The notes under the pieces: model-generated
Told to the model about the DNA's origin: nothing
Seen by the model: only the letters and a program-made list of their open reading frames with translations
Database searches by the model: none
Assembly: GCA_019843655.1 (NCBI GenBank)
Contig: JACDQD010000008.1
Location: 16,588,442 to 16,652,441 of the forward strand
Direction: 5' to 3'
Source of the DNA: Lethocerus indicus
Lineage: Eukaryota > Arthropoda > Insecta > Hemiptera > Belostomatidae
Length of the DNA stretch: 64,000 nucleotides
Program-made: the position numbers and the translations under genes
In this document: positions 12,155-23,300 of the stretch, in pieces
How positions within the stretch are numbered: the first letter of the stretch is position 1
Layout of the letters: each line of letters starts with the position of its first letter

Positions 12155-12280
12155 GCCTGCAGGGGAGGTACACAAGCTTCTGCGGTGCGGGTGGCGGGGG
12201 CGGCCCAGTCGAGCAGCAGCAGCAGCAGGCGCCCTGCTTCACCTCCCCGCCACCCAGGCTCCAGCCGTACCCACACAAAG
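12155..12280 (+). CDS. Internal exon 2 of the Pro/Gln-rich protein gene
   Basis: This 126-nt exon follows a strong acceptor (TTTTCTCTTTTAATTGCAG) and ends at AAAG|GTAACT. Phase 1 gives Gly (split codon), then LQGRYTSFCG, a Gly-rich run GAGGGGG, PVE, five Gln (CAG repeat at about 12213-12227), APCFTSPPPRLQPYPHK, and a carried G. Poly-Gly and poly-Gln next to Pro-rich sequence is typical of disordered regulatory or scaffold proteins. The CAG run may vary in length between alleles. All three phases are open here alone; phase 1 is fixed by exons 3 and 4. The length is a multiple of three with symmetric 1-1 phase. If spliced straight to exon 3 the junction codon is Val; if the candidate exon at 20198 is included it is Asp. 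Confidence 0.75.
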
Positions 12281-15200
12281 GTAACTCCACTAATCATAAA
12301 TTGCATAAATTGCCTTTCATCCTGCTCTCCGTCTATCTGTCGCCTCCTACATTCTATTCACATTAGTCCTGTCTTGTTGTCTCATCGATTCCAGAACCGT
12401 TATGACATCAATGTAAGAATAACGAAGATGAAGGACTTTACACTGCTATCATCCCTCTTGCTAAAAGCGAACCACTAACGGCAGCAAGGTGAAACCTTTT
12501 GTGCTTTTAGTAATATCAAACATCATATTTGTACATGTTCGTACACCCAATCTCCCTAGTACAATTCACATTCATACAAAAAAGAAAATTTCATCTTCTA
12601 GATAAAAACTTCTAAACGCTCAATCACCTAACACTTTGTAAATATTTCAACCATTGAATGAACGTTTAATTCAACGTTTACCTTATGTCGAGGTATGTTA
12701 TCAATTATATAGATAATTTATGAAAGCGGTGCCGGATAAGTTCTTCTCAGGGATTTGATAAAAGCGTGATAGATGAGCTATTAAAACTCAATCATGAAGT
12801 AGCTTTTTTTTATATAAGAGTTAAGGTAGTCGTTAAATTAATCTCTAGTTTTTAAACCTCCGCTGATTAAAAAACGCCAAAACCCCATCTACTGCTGAAT
12901 TTGCTCCTGGCTTTCCCTGTAGAAATATAAAATGGACGGATTAATCTACTCCCACGCTCAATCTTTTCACACGAATGCAGCGCCCTGGCTTTTCTACGCA
13001 CCCGCCTAGGAAGGTACAGAGCGGTAAATATTAGTTTCGGAGATAGCCACTTCTGCGGATAGAATACGGATATTGCCATATTGCTTTCGTTAATGGGAAT
13101 GTTCGTTATTTCCATAATATGTGGAAGAAAACTTATTTTCTACTGAAGAATCAGTATCTGATTTGGCCACAGTAAACGGGAGCATTGCTACTAAGCCCGA
13201 AACATGTTTAAAAATGCATTTATTTCATTTCCAAAGGGCAATACCGGATACGCTTTTTCAACAGAAATATTAGTCCGGAATCCCTGACTAATATTTCTCC
13301 TGAAAATCCTTCTCCTTTCATAAAATACTCTAATTTGAATACTAAAATTTGAAATGTTAATTAACAAGGAGGCAGTTAATATCAAGTTGGAGGCTTGATC
13401 AGATCAGAAACCGCAGGTACTCACCAGACATCTGATATTTCTTAATAGCGATTGAAAAATTGAAAAATAATATATAATATCACTTCCATTCACCGGCCTC
13501 CGTCATTTTATCTGGTTCGACTTTCTCCGAACGGGCCCCCACTCTATCCGGCCAGTAAACGGAGCGCCGATTGACGCGCTTTAAAGGTAAAATGTTCAAA
13601 AATAAAAAAACCGCCAGCGATGGCCCTTGATTATTCCCGTTCAAACGGTATGCGGAATCCCAATTTGCCGGAGAGGCGGCTGCCCTTCACCCCCCATTAG
13701 AGTTCCTGTATTTGCCGCCGACCGTAAATTGAAAACTTTTTAGTTCCTAGCCGTACTTTATGGGCTGCGGAATTTGACCGTGGCCGGAAAAAAGGAATTT
13801 CAGATTTTTTTGCCGGATTTTACACATTTGAGGGCCCCCAGCGACGTCGGACATCGTCGCAGCTGGCGGGTTTTGTGAGTTTTAATTAAATTTAAAGTTT
13901 ATTGCTTTTTCTCCACCTTAACGGAAAAATGAAAATCGAATACGGGATATCCCCGGTCGTTCGTCCCGGAAAAAATCGTTCGCGCATGATTCTTGAAATT
14001 GTTTCCACGTTTTAAGAATAAATATACGATAATAGACTAAGCTGTACTTGTACGTTGTGGAATAAGAGCAAGCTATCGTACCCAAACGTACTACAGCTCA
14101 TCGTTGACGGTCTCTTATTTAGCTAATGATTGTTGAGAGAGATCACCTCAACAAGTTCCCCGTGTGGACCGAGAGGACTGCGCGTCCAGGATTGAACGGC
14201 TGAGTTTATTTTGTTTAAGGAGCAACAGGTACATAACAAGAAAGAGATACTGTCTTCCTTGTGACATTCATTTGAAACGGGGACTACATTTGTCTACTTA
14301 TGCCGCAGGGACAATCTCACCCCTCCGCCCCCGCCCATGCCTCAACCCCTTACCAACTCCGGTTTATTTGCTCGGCCAGACTTTGTAACGGGAATTGTTT
14401 CTGAACTCGAAATTCCCCCCCGATTGAAACGCGTCAGGCTTGTACTCGCTCAGGACTGTTCTTCTCAAACCCTTTCTCCCTGGAATGTTGATCGTGAATA
14501 TTATATTTCCCATATTATATTTTTTCATACGCATCTGATAATAGTTTATTATTTTTGAAAACTGAATGGTATGTGTCTTACATATTGGTTTCTTTTATTT
14601 TCTCCTTAAATTCGAATAGATCCCATTTTCTAGCATCGACCTGCCTCGTTGTTTCTGGAGTACTGCAATGTTTTTTTTTACGCTTGAAATATCGGCAGAA
14701 AAGAGTGGGCTGGCTAAGCCGCTTTTCCGGTATTGAGACTGGACGAGTGATTAACATGAAGGATAAGTGCTCGGGCATTGTGCCTCTGGGGGCTCGGCCG
14801 TGGCCAAAGTTGACGCCATAGTCTGTGGTCGCCGCTATAACCGCCGCGGTAAAAACCGAACGCCTCGGGGTATTCACCTGTCCGGAACTCCGTTTGAAAC
14901 CGACCGACAGAATGAAATAGGGTAGTGCATTTAAGTAAGTACTTTCATTCGTGTAATAATTGTGCTCACGAGCGAGTACAAATATTATCTTTGTAGGCTT
15001 TGATCAGAACAATTTGGCGATTCATCGGGCAATCCATTTTAATTTAAATTAAATTCGTTTCGAATGAAATTACATTTATTAATTTAACTAAAGTAATAAG
15101 TGCCATTCTGTGTTATCCCGCCCTACAGTTTTATCCCATTATTGGGTTCTCTCAGTTATACTTCACTGTATGACTGAATGGTGCTAACAGTGGCGTAATT

Positions 15201-16025
15201 CCGAATTCCCGAGTCTTTCTATGATGAGACAAAAGAAATATTTTTCAAGAAACAGCGTTTTTTCTTCATATAAAAATTGTCTTTGTTATAACGCAGAGAG
15301 GGTCAATTCTAAGTCGCGGCCAATCGGTTTCACACGCGGTACACAGTTATTAAATGTTATATGTGCCGTGTTCTATTTTTAATTTATAGTCTGCCTTAGT
15401 GCATTATACCGTATTCATCCAATTTCTACTGTTATTGGCGCCCCAGCAGATACCACTCGAATCTAATGTTAGGAATCCCTGCAGGATATTGAAAGAAAAA
15501 ATACAAACGGCCCCCGTCAGAATTGTTTTCTTTACGACATCTATTTTTTCTTTATTTGGGCCGCACTCGTGGATAAATTGCTCATTATTTCGTAGGACGT
15601 TCCGTGGAAGGGAAGATATGAAACTTATAGGGTTGCGTCAGCAGTAAAAAGACCCCCGAAAGCAGTAAAAGGAGGAATTCACGGCGTCAACCCGCTAACC
15701 ATACACGGAATTTATGCTCAGCCCGCTTAAGTCTTAAGTCGTCACAAAGGAGAGGTATCAAATTGAAGACGGGCGCCTCCGCATAATTGCGAAATTTGAA
15801 TGGAACGCTATCCCGGCATTCCCGTTGGGCCTGTATTTGGTGAGAGTTTAAGTCGATCGTATATCATTTTTCCTCCGTGCAAATTATCTGCTCTCCGCAT
15901 AACGTTTACGTCGGGGCCAATTTTATTTTTTCTGTTATTCAGAAATACAATGCCAGCGGAAGATGTAGCAAATGTAAAGGAATTATTCGACGGTTTTACA
16001 CATGATTTCCTTTTCTAAGGCCAGC

Positions 16026-16027
<2 letters not shown>
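12281..16027 (+). other. Intron 2, first part
   Basis: This begins with GTAACT. GC-rich, CCGG-rich stretches occur at about 13500-13870 and 14160-14480. GCGACG and CGTCGC form a short inverted pair at about 13840-13861. No splice-supported exon or repeat family was recognised. Confidence 0.45.

Positions 16028-16117
<90 letters not shown>
16028..16117 (+). repeat. Compound microsatellite (CT)24-(TA)~21
   Basis: An uninterrupted CT tract (16028-16075) passes directly into an uninterrupted TA tract (16075-16117). Both are pure, so the locus is probably length-polymorphic and recent. Confidence 0.97.
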
Positions 16118-16122
<5 letters not shown>

Positions 16123-18534
16123 CAAACAGATTACGTGTACATGAATGTAATGTAAACGGCATTAATTTGGGAGTAACGCAAATTGCAACTGATTAAACAA
16201 GAGATGCTCGTAAACTCCAGTTTAAAAACTGGACCGACTAGGTGCCAAAATGATGAGTAATTGCAAATGCATTCCGACGAGTGACAGCAGTGATTGGTTT
16301 CCGACTAAATCGTCAACCCGGATTCTGCGGGCAGATTCACGTGCCTCTGAATATTTCATGTACAGTATCACTTTACTCTCTCAGGTACGCGCACATTCCG
16401 TGGAATATGCCGAACTACGTAATCATTTTATAATTTTCAAGTTTGCTACTGTTATATGAAATTGGACAATTCAAACTGAAGAATGAGAGGAGATCGCATA
16501 ACTTTCAATTACCGTATAAATGACCGAGTTTAACCCCGAGTTGCCAGTAAATTGCGGTAGGCGTCTGTAAAAAAGCCGAAATGTGATGAATGAGCGCGGA
16601 CAGGTCTTAGGATACAGGCAGGAAATCGCTCCGTTAATCGAAGTGGAAAACCGGGGAGATTGGTCCCTCGGGGTCCCCCATTAGCCGGAAGGACGCCCAT
16701 CAGATGTAGGCCGCCAGCTACTACTTTTATGATCTTATTTTTTAATATATCCCTGAAGATAGGCATAACGAATGCTGGCGACAGGTGACCCGTTCCGCGG
16801 CTGAAAAGCGGCGGCCTCATTACTCGAGATCCACGGGCGGATTCTTTCATTTTTCAGGCCCGAGCTCTTTACATCCCGTTTCTTTCCTTTATGGGCTCGT
16901 ACGCATTGCGAGTTTTCCCCGAGAGTCGACTGTCCGATGTACAAGTTCCTTGTATAATATATCAGCCATATTTCCTATATATAGTCATTCCATTTTTCGT
17001 CCTTCCCGTCGGTTTGTGTTTTACAGACCAATTAGGACTAAATCCCCACCTCCCCGTATTTATCACAAGTAATCATATACTCTAGTACATTTAGGCGACT
17101 AAAGAACTGGTCTAGGAATAGAACTACGGTCAAATCAGTGGTCATGAGGACGTCAGGGAGTACCGGCAGAAGAGAGGCGATATATATTTCTTTCGTTTGA
17201 ATTCGTTTCAATACTTGAAATAGATTTAGGTCCTAACTGATATATTATATGCTCCCTCCATTGCACCTACTGCAGGACGAGGTCTTTTCTAGCTCCATCG
17301 TAGATCGGGCAGTTCCGCAACACGTGATCCTCTTATTTCTCCCGCGGGTGCACTTGCCCATCACATGACATATGACATTCGCATATGTTGAGGAATACAG
17401 GAACGGTATATTTTAACCCCGTTTTTGCGCTGAAAAACTACTTAATATCCCCGTTTTTGCGCACACGTTCAGGAATACATTGTATAAAGTCGTTACTTCG
17501 AAACAAGCCTGATTCATTCTAGAAACCTTAAGGAGAATTTCTGTTACGGGGGTTGGGGAGAGTTGGACGCATTTTTTTCAACCTCATTTCGACCCGCGGT
17601 ACGTCGCCAAGGGTTGGGCTCGTATTTCCGAGTAGGTTGACTCATGCGATGTGTCCTGACTATCGGTCTCGGTTTCCTCGTTAGTCATGCCCCCCGCCCC
17701 CCTCTCCTAGCGACAGATTATCGCTTATCGCCTCCAGGGTCCCGGGTTAGCGTCCAGTGCCAACTACCGCCCGGGGCTAGTATTCACTCCGAGTCTGGCT
17801 TATCGGCTGAAGCCCGTGCACCTTGTACAGGTCCTATTATAAAAACGGATGGTACCATCGAGTGCTTTTCGTTGCATTTCAGTTCGCGCGGCCATTCTGT
17901 ATTACCTTATTAGTTCTAAAATAGTTTGGAATTATGAAGAATTAACTCGCTTTACTCTTCTGTATCTTGCACATGTTGAATTAAATACATCTTTCAAGAA
18001 TGTCATGTTATTCCATAAGGTAAATGTTTTGGGGAAATATAGTACATGCTGAAGCAAATTGGAGACAAATAATGGTGATTATACTGGTTGATACTTTCCA
18101 AATACTTCTTTTGAAACATCATATTATTTCGTAATAATTTCTTTAAAAATCATATTAAGGGCCCCACACCTATCTTGTGGAAGGGGGGAGCTGATGCCGG
18201 TTTCAAGTAGGTAATTAAATATTCAATGCCCCCTCGCGATAAATAATTCCTTTTAAAACCCCGGTGGACTTTTTTCTTCTTTAACAAGAATGTGCGCACT
18301 GCGAGCATAAAATTAAACAGCGGAGAGGGAAAGGGTGGAAGGCGTAGCGTTCCATTAGGGCTGTTAATAAAAACTCCCGTAAATAAGTATGAAGCACGGC
18401 GAATAATGGCGCTGGGCGCGCAATTTTCGATATAAATCTCGTCTGAAAGTAGGCGGTAGTCATAAGACAAAAAAAATTACCGGGCTAATTACATTAACCA
18501 ATTCACGAATACAATTTGCGTTTTAATAAAAATG

Positions 18535-18536
<2 letters not shown>
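16118..18536 (+). other. Intron 2, continued
   Basis: Interleaved direct repeats occur at 17387-17479. GTTNAGGAATACA is found at 17387-17399 and 17467-17479. CCCCGTTTTTGCGC is found at 17417-17430 and 17449-17462. GC-rich patches lie at about 16600-16870 and 17640-17830. A T-rich acceptor-like CATTTTTCAG ends at about 16858, but no convincing donor follows. No exon called. Confidence 0.45.

Positions 18537-18577
<41 letters not shown>
18537..18577 (+). repeat. (TA)n microsatellite
   Basis: About 20 uninterrupted TA units. Confidence 0.97.
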
Positions 18578-18581
<4 letters not shown>

Positions 18582-18952
18582 AAAATATTTATTAACCAAT
18601 CGAGGTTCTAGTTTGGTTCTAATTTCTAGTGAAATTTTACGGAAGCTGTCACCGGGGATCCATTAAATGAGCTGAGTCACCCGGACAACGTTCCCACGTT
18701 GTCAGTCAGCCGAAGCCCACTCTCGGCCCTTCCTGTAATTCGCGTTGCACGTCACGAAATGTCTGTAAATTAATCTCATTGCCGGCCGCCCTACATTTTT
18801 TCATTATCGGAGTTCTGCAATATTGGAAAAAAATCTGATGATCATTTAGTAAAGTTCAGCGTTCTATAAAATAGTATCAATACCATACCATGAATGGTAT
18901 CTGTTGCTCATTAACTAAAACCACACTAATATGTCCTTAATGGTTTCCCGTA

Positions 18953-18960
18953 TAGATGTG

Positions 18961-19014
<54 letters not shown>

Positions 19015-19021
19015 TATATAT
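18953..19021 (+). repeat. (TA)n/(CA)n microsatellite
   Basis: A short GTATGTATA lead-in is followed by about 20 TA units, a CACACA interruption and five more TA units. Confidence 0.95.
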
Positions 19022-19679
19022 TACGTTATCCAACCTTGGCACGCAGTAGGGTTGAGGCCAGCGCGGGGACTGTAGAGAGGCGTGGACCGAACCCGGAAGT
19101 CTCCCGTGGGAAAACTCGGCCCCCTTCCGGCAACACAACTTTTCCCTTCCGACACAGATTCGTGATTCCGCGCTTCCGTGAGCGCGTCCGGTTATCAACT
19201 TCTGACCCCGGCGGCTGTCGATTGCAGTACCGTAACGTCTCCAATTTTCACGCTCCGAACGCGAATATCAACGCGGTCGGCTTTCAATCCTAATAAGTCC
19301 AAGTAACACGTCGTTTCGAATCGTGGGTTCAAATGGCGTGGGCCCGATAAAATGATCACAGCTAAAATTAACCGAATCTACTTATCGGGGAATCACGAAA
19401 TTCAAGTGCGAATGATCTGGCTGTCGAACGCAACAGACTGTGCTCAAATTAGATACAAAATTACTATTATATCCGTTCGATTGCGCATATACAAGAACTT
19501 GTAAATATCGACAGAATAGTAACTGGTAATTCAAAAGTACATAATCTAGAATCTTATCATCGGCTAGGCCACAGTATGTCACGTTTACTATTTAGAAAAT
19601 TATACGTCCATCTTAGTATAATTCTGTGAATAATTATTAAAGTAGATTGAGCCGGAAAGAATGCGGGGTTGAGACATTC

Positions 19680-19730
19680 GCGCGATCTACCTTTCAGGTA
19701 GATCCTGAAAGGATCACCAGAGGATCGCGC
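19680..19730. other. Nested, mutually exclusive hairpins
   Basis: Three perfect inverted repeats share one 51-bp site. GATCTACCT (19684-19692) pairs with AGGTAGATC (19696-19704) around a 3-nt loop. CCTTTCAGG (19690-19698) pairs with CCTGAAAGG (19704-19712) around a 5-nt loop. The two stems overlap and so cannot form together. An outer pair, GCGCGATC (19680-19687) with GATCGCGC (19723-19730), encloses both. No coding sequence is involved. The function is unknown. Confidence 0.85.
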
Positions 19731-20197
19731 CTTCTTCGTCAGGTTCTTACTGTCGTCAGTAGCATTGACAGCAGTTCAAGTTTCTAAGCGTTGAAGCGAT
19801 GCCACTACCGACTAACTTTTTAAGTTATCTAAGCTTTTATAGCTCTACATTTTTCTGAATTCAGCTAGATTGTTACCGCGTGCGAATTGTACGATCGTAA
19901 AAATGTCCGCGATGCGACGTGATGAATATTTGGTGCGACAGAATTTACGTTCGGATTTAAGAGCGCGGACGGATTTAATCGCCGAATAAAATGGATGCTT
20001 GGCGAGCACGCGTAGTTCACGTGTGGATGATCAGAAACGCGGTGTTTCACGACTCTTCCCATGGCAACATCGGCTTTCGGTCAATTTAGCTTTGTTCCCT
20101 TTATCTTTTAGAATAATACACAATTGTATGACTTGCATTTAATTTGCATATAAATACTGACAAATTTAATTGGTCGTTAGAATTTTGATCTTTTCAG
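19731..20197 (+). other. Intron 2, between hairpin locus and candidate exon
   Basis: AT-rich with no repeat or exon recognised. It ends with TTTTGATCTTTTCAG, a good acceptor for the candidate exon that follows. Confidence 0.4.
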
Positions 20198-20335
20198 ATT
20201 CACCTCCTGATGCAGGATACCTTTATTATCCTTTTAACTGTTTGAATTGCACCATATCATGCGATGAAACATTTCGAGCATTATTATTAAGACCTGTTGA
20301 GCGGTGTATCCAGCCGGATAATTTCTTTTGCGTCA
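20198..20335 (+). CDS. Candidate cassette exon, phase 1-1, Cys-containing
   Basis: A 138-nt segment lies between a good acceptor (TTTTGATCTTTTCAG) and a strong donor (GTCA|GTAAGT). Only phase 1 is open. The other phases meet TGA early. Phase 1 is also the phase of the flanking exons, so it could be inserted between exons 2 and 3 without changing frame. With the G from exon 2 it reads DSPPDAGYLYYPFNCLNCT, then ISCDETFRALLLRPVERC, then IQPDNFFCV. There are five Cys in 46 residues (15, 18, 22, 37, 45) and one N-C-T sequon. Its codons are more AT-rich than those of the firm exons, so it could be a chance open segment, an alternative exon, or a TE remnant. Confidence 0.4.
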
Positions 20336-23300
20336 GTAAGTAGAAGCCCGACTCGGAACCATTCATCTTTTGAAGTTGCATCACATCCTGTTTATATCAT
20401 CCGTTTTATATGCCGTCTGTAATCTGTCTGTTTTCGTTAACGTGATCGGCACCCTGACCGAAATCAACCCCGTAAGATAAATGGATTCTTGGCAATGGTC
20501 GTAGATTAGCAATCGCTAAATTGTTCTTGGCCTCGAGTCGGTCGCTTGGCGTTTTGGGGCTCTTAGCAATCAGAGAAAATGCTCCGTTGGAAGAAATCTT
20601 GTTTTACGCCATGAGGCGGTGTAATGGCATTGGTGCCTCAGGTTTGATTTACGATTCTTAGTATTGGAAATAGTGTTGTTCGTTACATAACATACTAACA
20701 ATAAAATAAAATTGTTAACAACTTATAAGAAGTAAGCACTGAACGTCTTCATCTATTTATCTACCTACCCCTCGTTATAATAATACTTATGTACGGATAA
20801 ACATCTCACTTGATATTACCACCGCATACGATATCATTCAAAATGCTTACATTGTCGTCATGACAACGCGACAGAAGAAGGCATATTTTGGCTTATATAA
20901 TTAATTCAATACTTTATTGTCCAGTACAGGAACGTCGTCGTTATGACGACGGGATGAAAAACGTAAATCATTTTCTTTTATGTTTGTGTGTGTGTGTTCA
21001 CATATATAATGTCTAGAAAAGAGCCTAATGTCGGGTTCTTTTCCATCGCCTGGATTATTTGTCAGGTCGATCTTTCTTGTTTTTGACGTTGCCGGTGGAG
21101 GTCGGCCATATATATATATATATATATGCAGGATTGATGTGGACGTGCAGTTCTTTTTCAGATCGCAGGCACCGGCCCTCCGACGTTGAGTTAGTCCGTC
21201 GATTTGTCTTCCCCCCGCCCCCCTGCCTCCCACCTCTCTTCCCTCCCGATTTAAACCGTTCACTGACGGCCGAGAGTTCAATAATCGTAACGTGCTGACT
21301 TCGCTGGTTGGGAATTTTGCTGTTGTCGAATGGTGTTATTTTATATCGGCCCCGCCATTATAAGACGGAGAAGGCGAAATTAAATCAATTAGACGCCAAA
21401 CTATTGGTACGTGAACATAATATTCGCTTCACTTTACTTCCCTTTTACTCCTTAAGTATGATTTTAAAAGGGTTCCTTTCCTTTGTTAAAATGGAGATGA
21501 CTGCAATTAGGTAAGAAATAACTGAAGGAATTATTCCAATAGATATTACTTTTGCGGTATTTTTGAGTGGTCTTACCGAGTATTTCCCCATTTATGGACA
21601 CTATCTTAGGTGATCTATATAAATTATATTCTACCTTTTATTTTCATCCTTCTATAAATATAATCAACATAAAAACCATTTATAATTTTATGAATTTTTC
21701 GATTCGTTCCGAAACACTAGTTGTCGCCTCCTGCTAACTTAAGCCCCCCGGGATAAATCCGGTGAGCCGCCCTCGCTGCGGAAGTCGAATTTAGAGAATC
21801 TTGTTAATTAAATGTCCCGAAGCGGATGTTTTATAGTCGGCGGTAATTGGGGGAGGGGCTTGAACAATTAGGAAGGAATTTTAGACGCTTGAAAGGGGAG
21901 ATGAGACTAATTTGAGCTTTACAAAACGGAACATCGCTCGTGTTCGAACTGAATATTTCAAGTGCCGGAAGAATATTGAAAATACAGGGGAAATAATCTG
22001 CATGAAATATGTATAAATAGTGTAGTCCAGCAATTAATTTTATACCGGCCGGCTTGATTTTTATCCAGGAATGCATTTCTATTTAACATCCAACATTGCA
22101 GTAACGTTACAAAATTATATTTTGTGGTCATATTTCATTCCTTCGTATACTCCTTCCCTGGACTCACTATTGAATGAGAACTGTAGAATTTGGGCGTTTG
22201 TTGTACGTTGAAATATTCTATTTGTCGGGTGGTTGGTTGGGCCCTGAATACGACGACCACTCAGGGATTAGAGCCCGGTAGAGCGGCCGATAAGGAATCT
22301 GGAGCACGGGAAGGCGAGTGGGAGGCCGTGGCGGTAGGTGCCAGTCAGCAGGCGCGCTCCAAATGAGTTGGAGCACGTCCGATTGTCGTAATGGCGGCCG
22401 GCTGCTTACTTTAGTGGCCCATTACCGTCGCGACTGGGCAGACGTGTCGAGCTGACGTCATCGCTGGGTGATGTCATTATCCTATGAAGCATCGTAGGGG
22501 ACCTGTTTATTTGGCTTCTCGTCCCAGTCCCTTCTTTTGTATTTCCGACCGGCGAGCGGCGCCGGCTTTCCTGGAAGCTCGCCGGTTCCTTTAATTACTT
22601 TGCTTTCGCACCGCACTTAGTAAGGCTGCACAATGATTCTATATGGGGTAGCACTGTGTATTTATCGGGTTAAATATAATCAAAAACTAGAAAACAGTGG
22701 GTACATGATGGTAGGGGGTGGAGGTAAAGTTGATAATTACCCATAATACCCATTAAAACAGAAAATTTCTTTCTACCAAATGTGAGACGTCGACATGAAC
22801 AACCCTCGAGTTCCTCAGCACAAGTCCTTAACGACTCGGGGGTTGGATTGACGATTGATCTCAAAGGGTCGATGCCGCTAAACGGCGGAAGTGTTGCCCA
22901 GGGAGATTGCCTCTGTCCCCCGCCGAGTATTCCTTTGGTCCCATTTTCGTTCCCTCTAACGACTTTTTTAGGGTAGGACCCGTGTGTTGGTTTCGTGATC
23001 CGTGGAGAAGGCGGGATCGTTTTAGGCGTGGTCATTTTGCGTCTCGAGCTATCTCGACGTTCCTCTGGTTGAATAATAACGACATACAACAACGCTTATA
23101 GATTAACAATTCACAATGAATGGTTATACCGAGAAGTGAAGTAGAGAGGGGGAGAGAGAGGTTCTCAGGTCGCCTAGAGGGGCCTTTAGGACCACGATAT
23201 TATTAACCCCAGGGGGTCCGCTCATGCTAGGAACAATGATAAACTGTGTGTTCCCTAATCATAGCTTGCATATGAAATAGAACAAACAGTAGAATCGGAG

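Noticed and set aside
16002..16196. Open frames through the (CT)n(TA)n microsatellite encoding Ser-Leu and Tyr-Ile repeats
   Set aside because: Dinucleotide repeats lack stops by composition; there is no gene evidence.
22670..23092. 140-codon minus-strand open frame
   Set aside because: No start context, splice site or recognisable motif, and plus-strand frames overlap it. It is consistent with chance in a GC-moderate patch.
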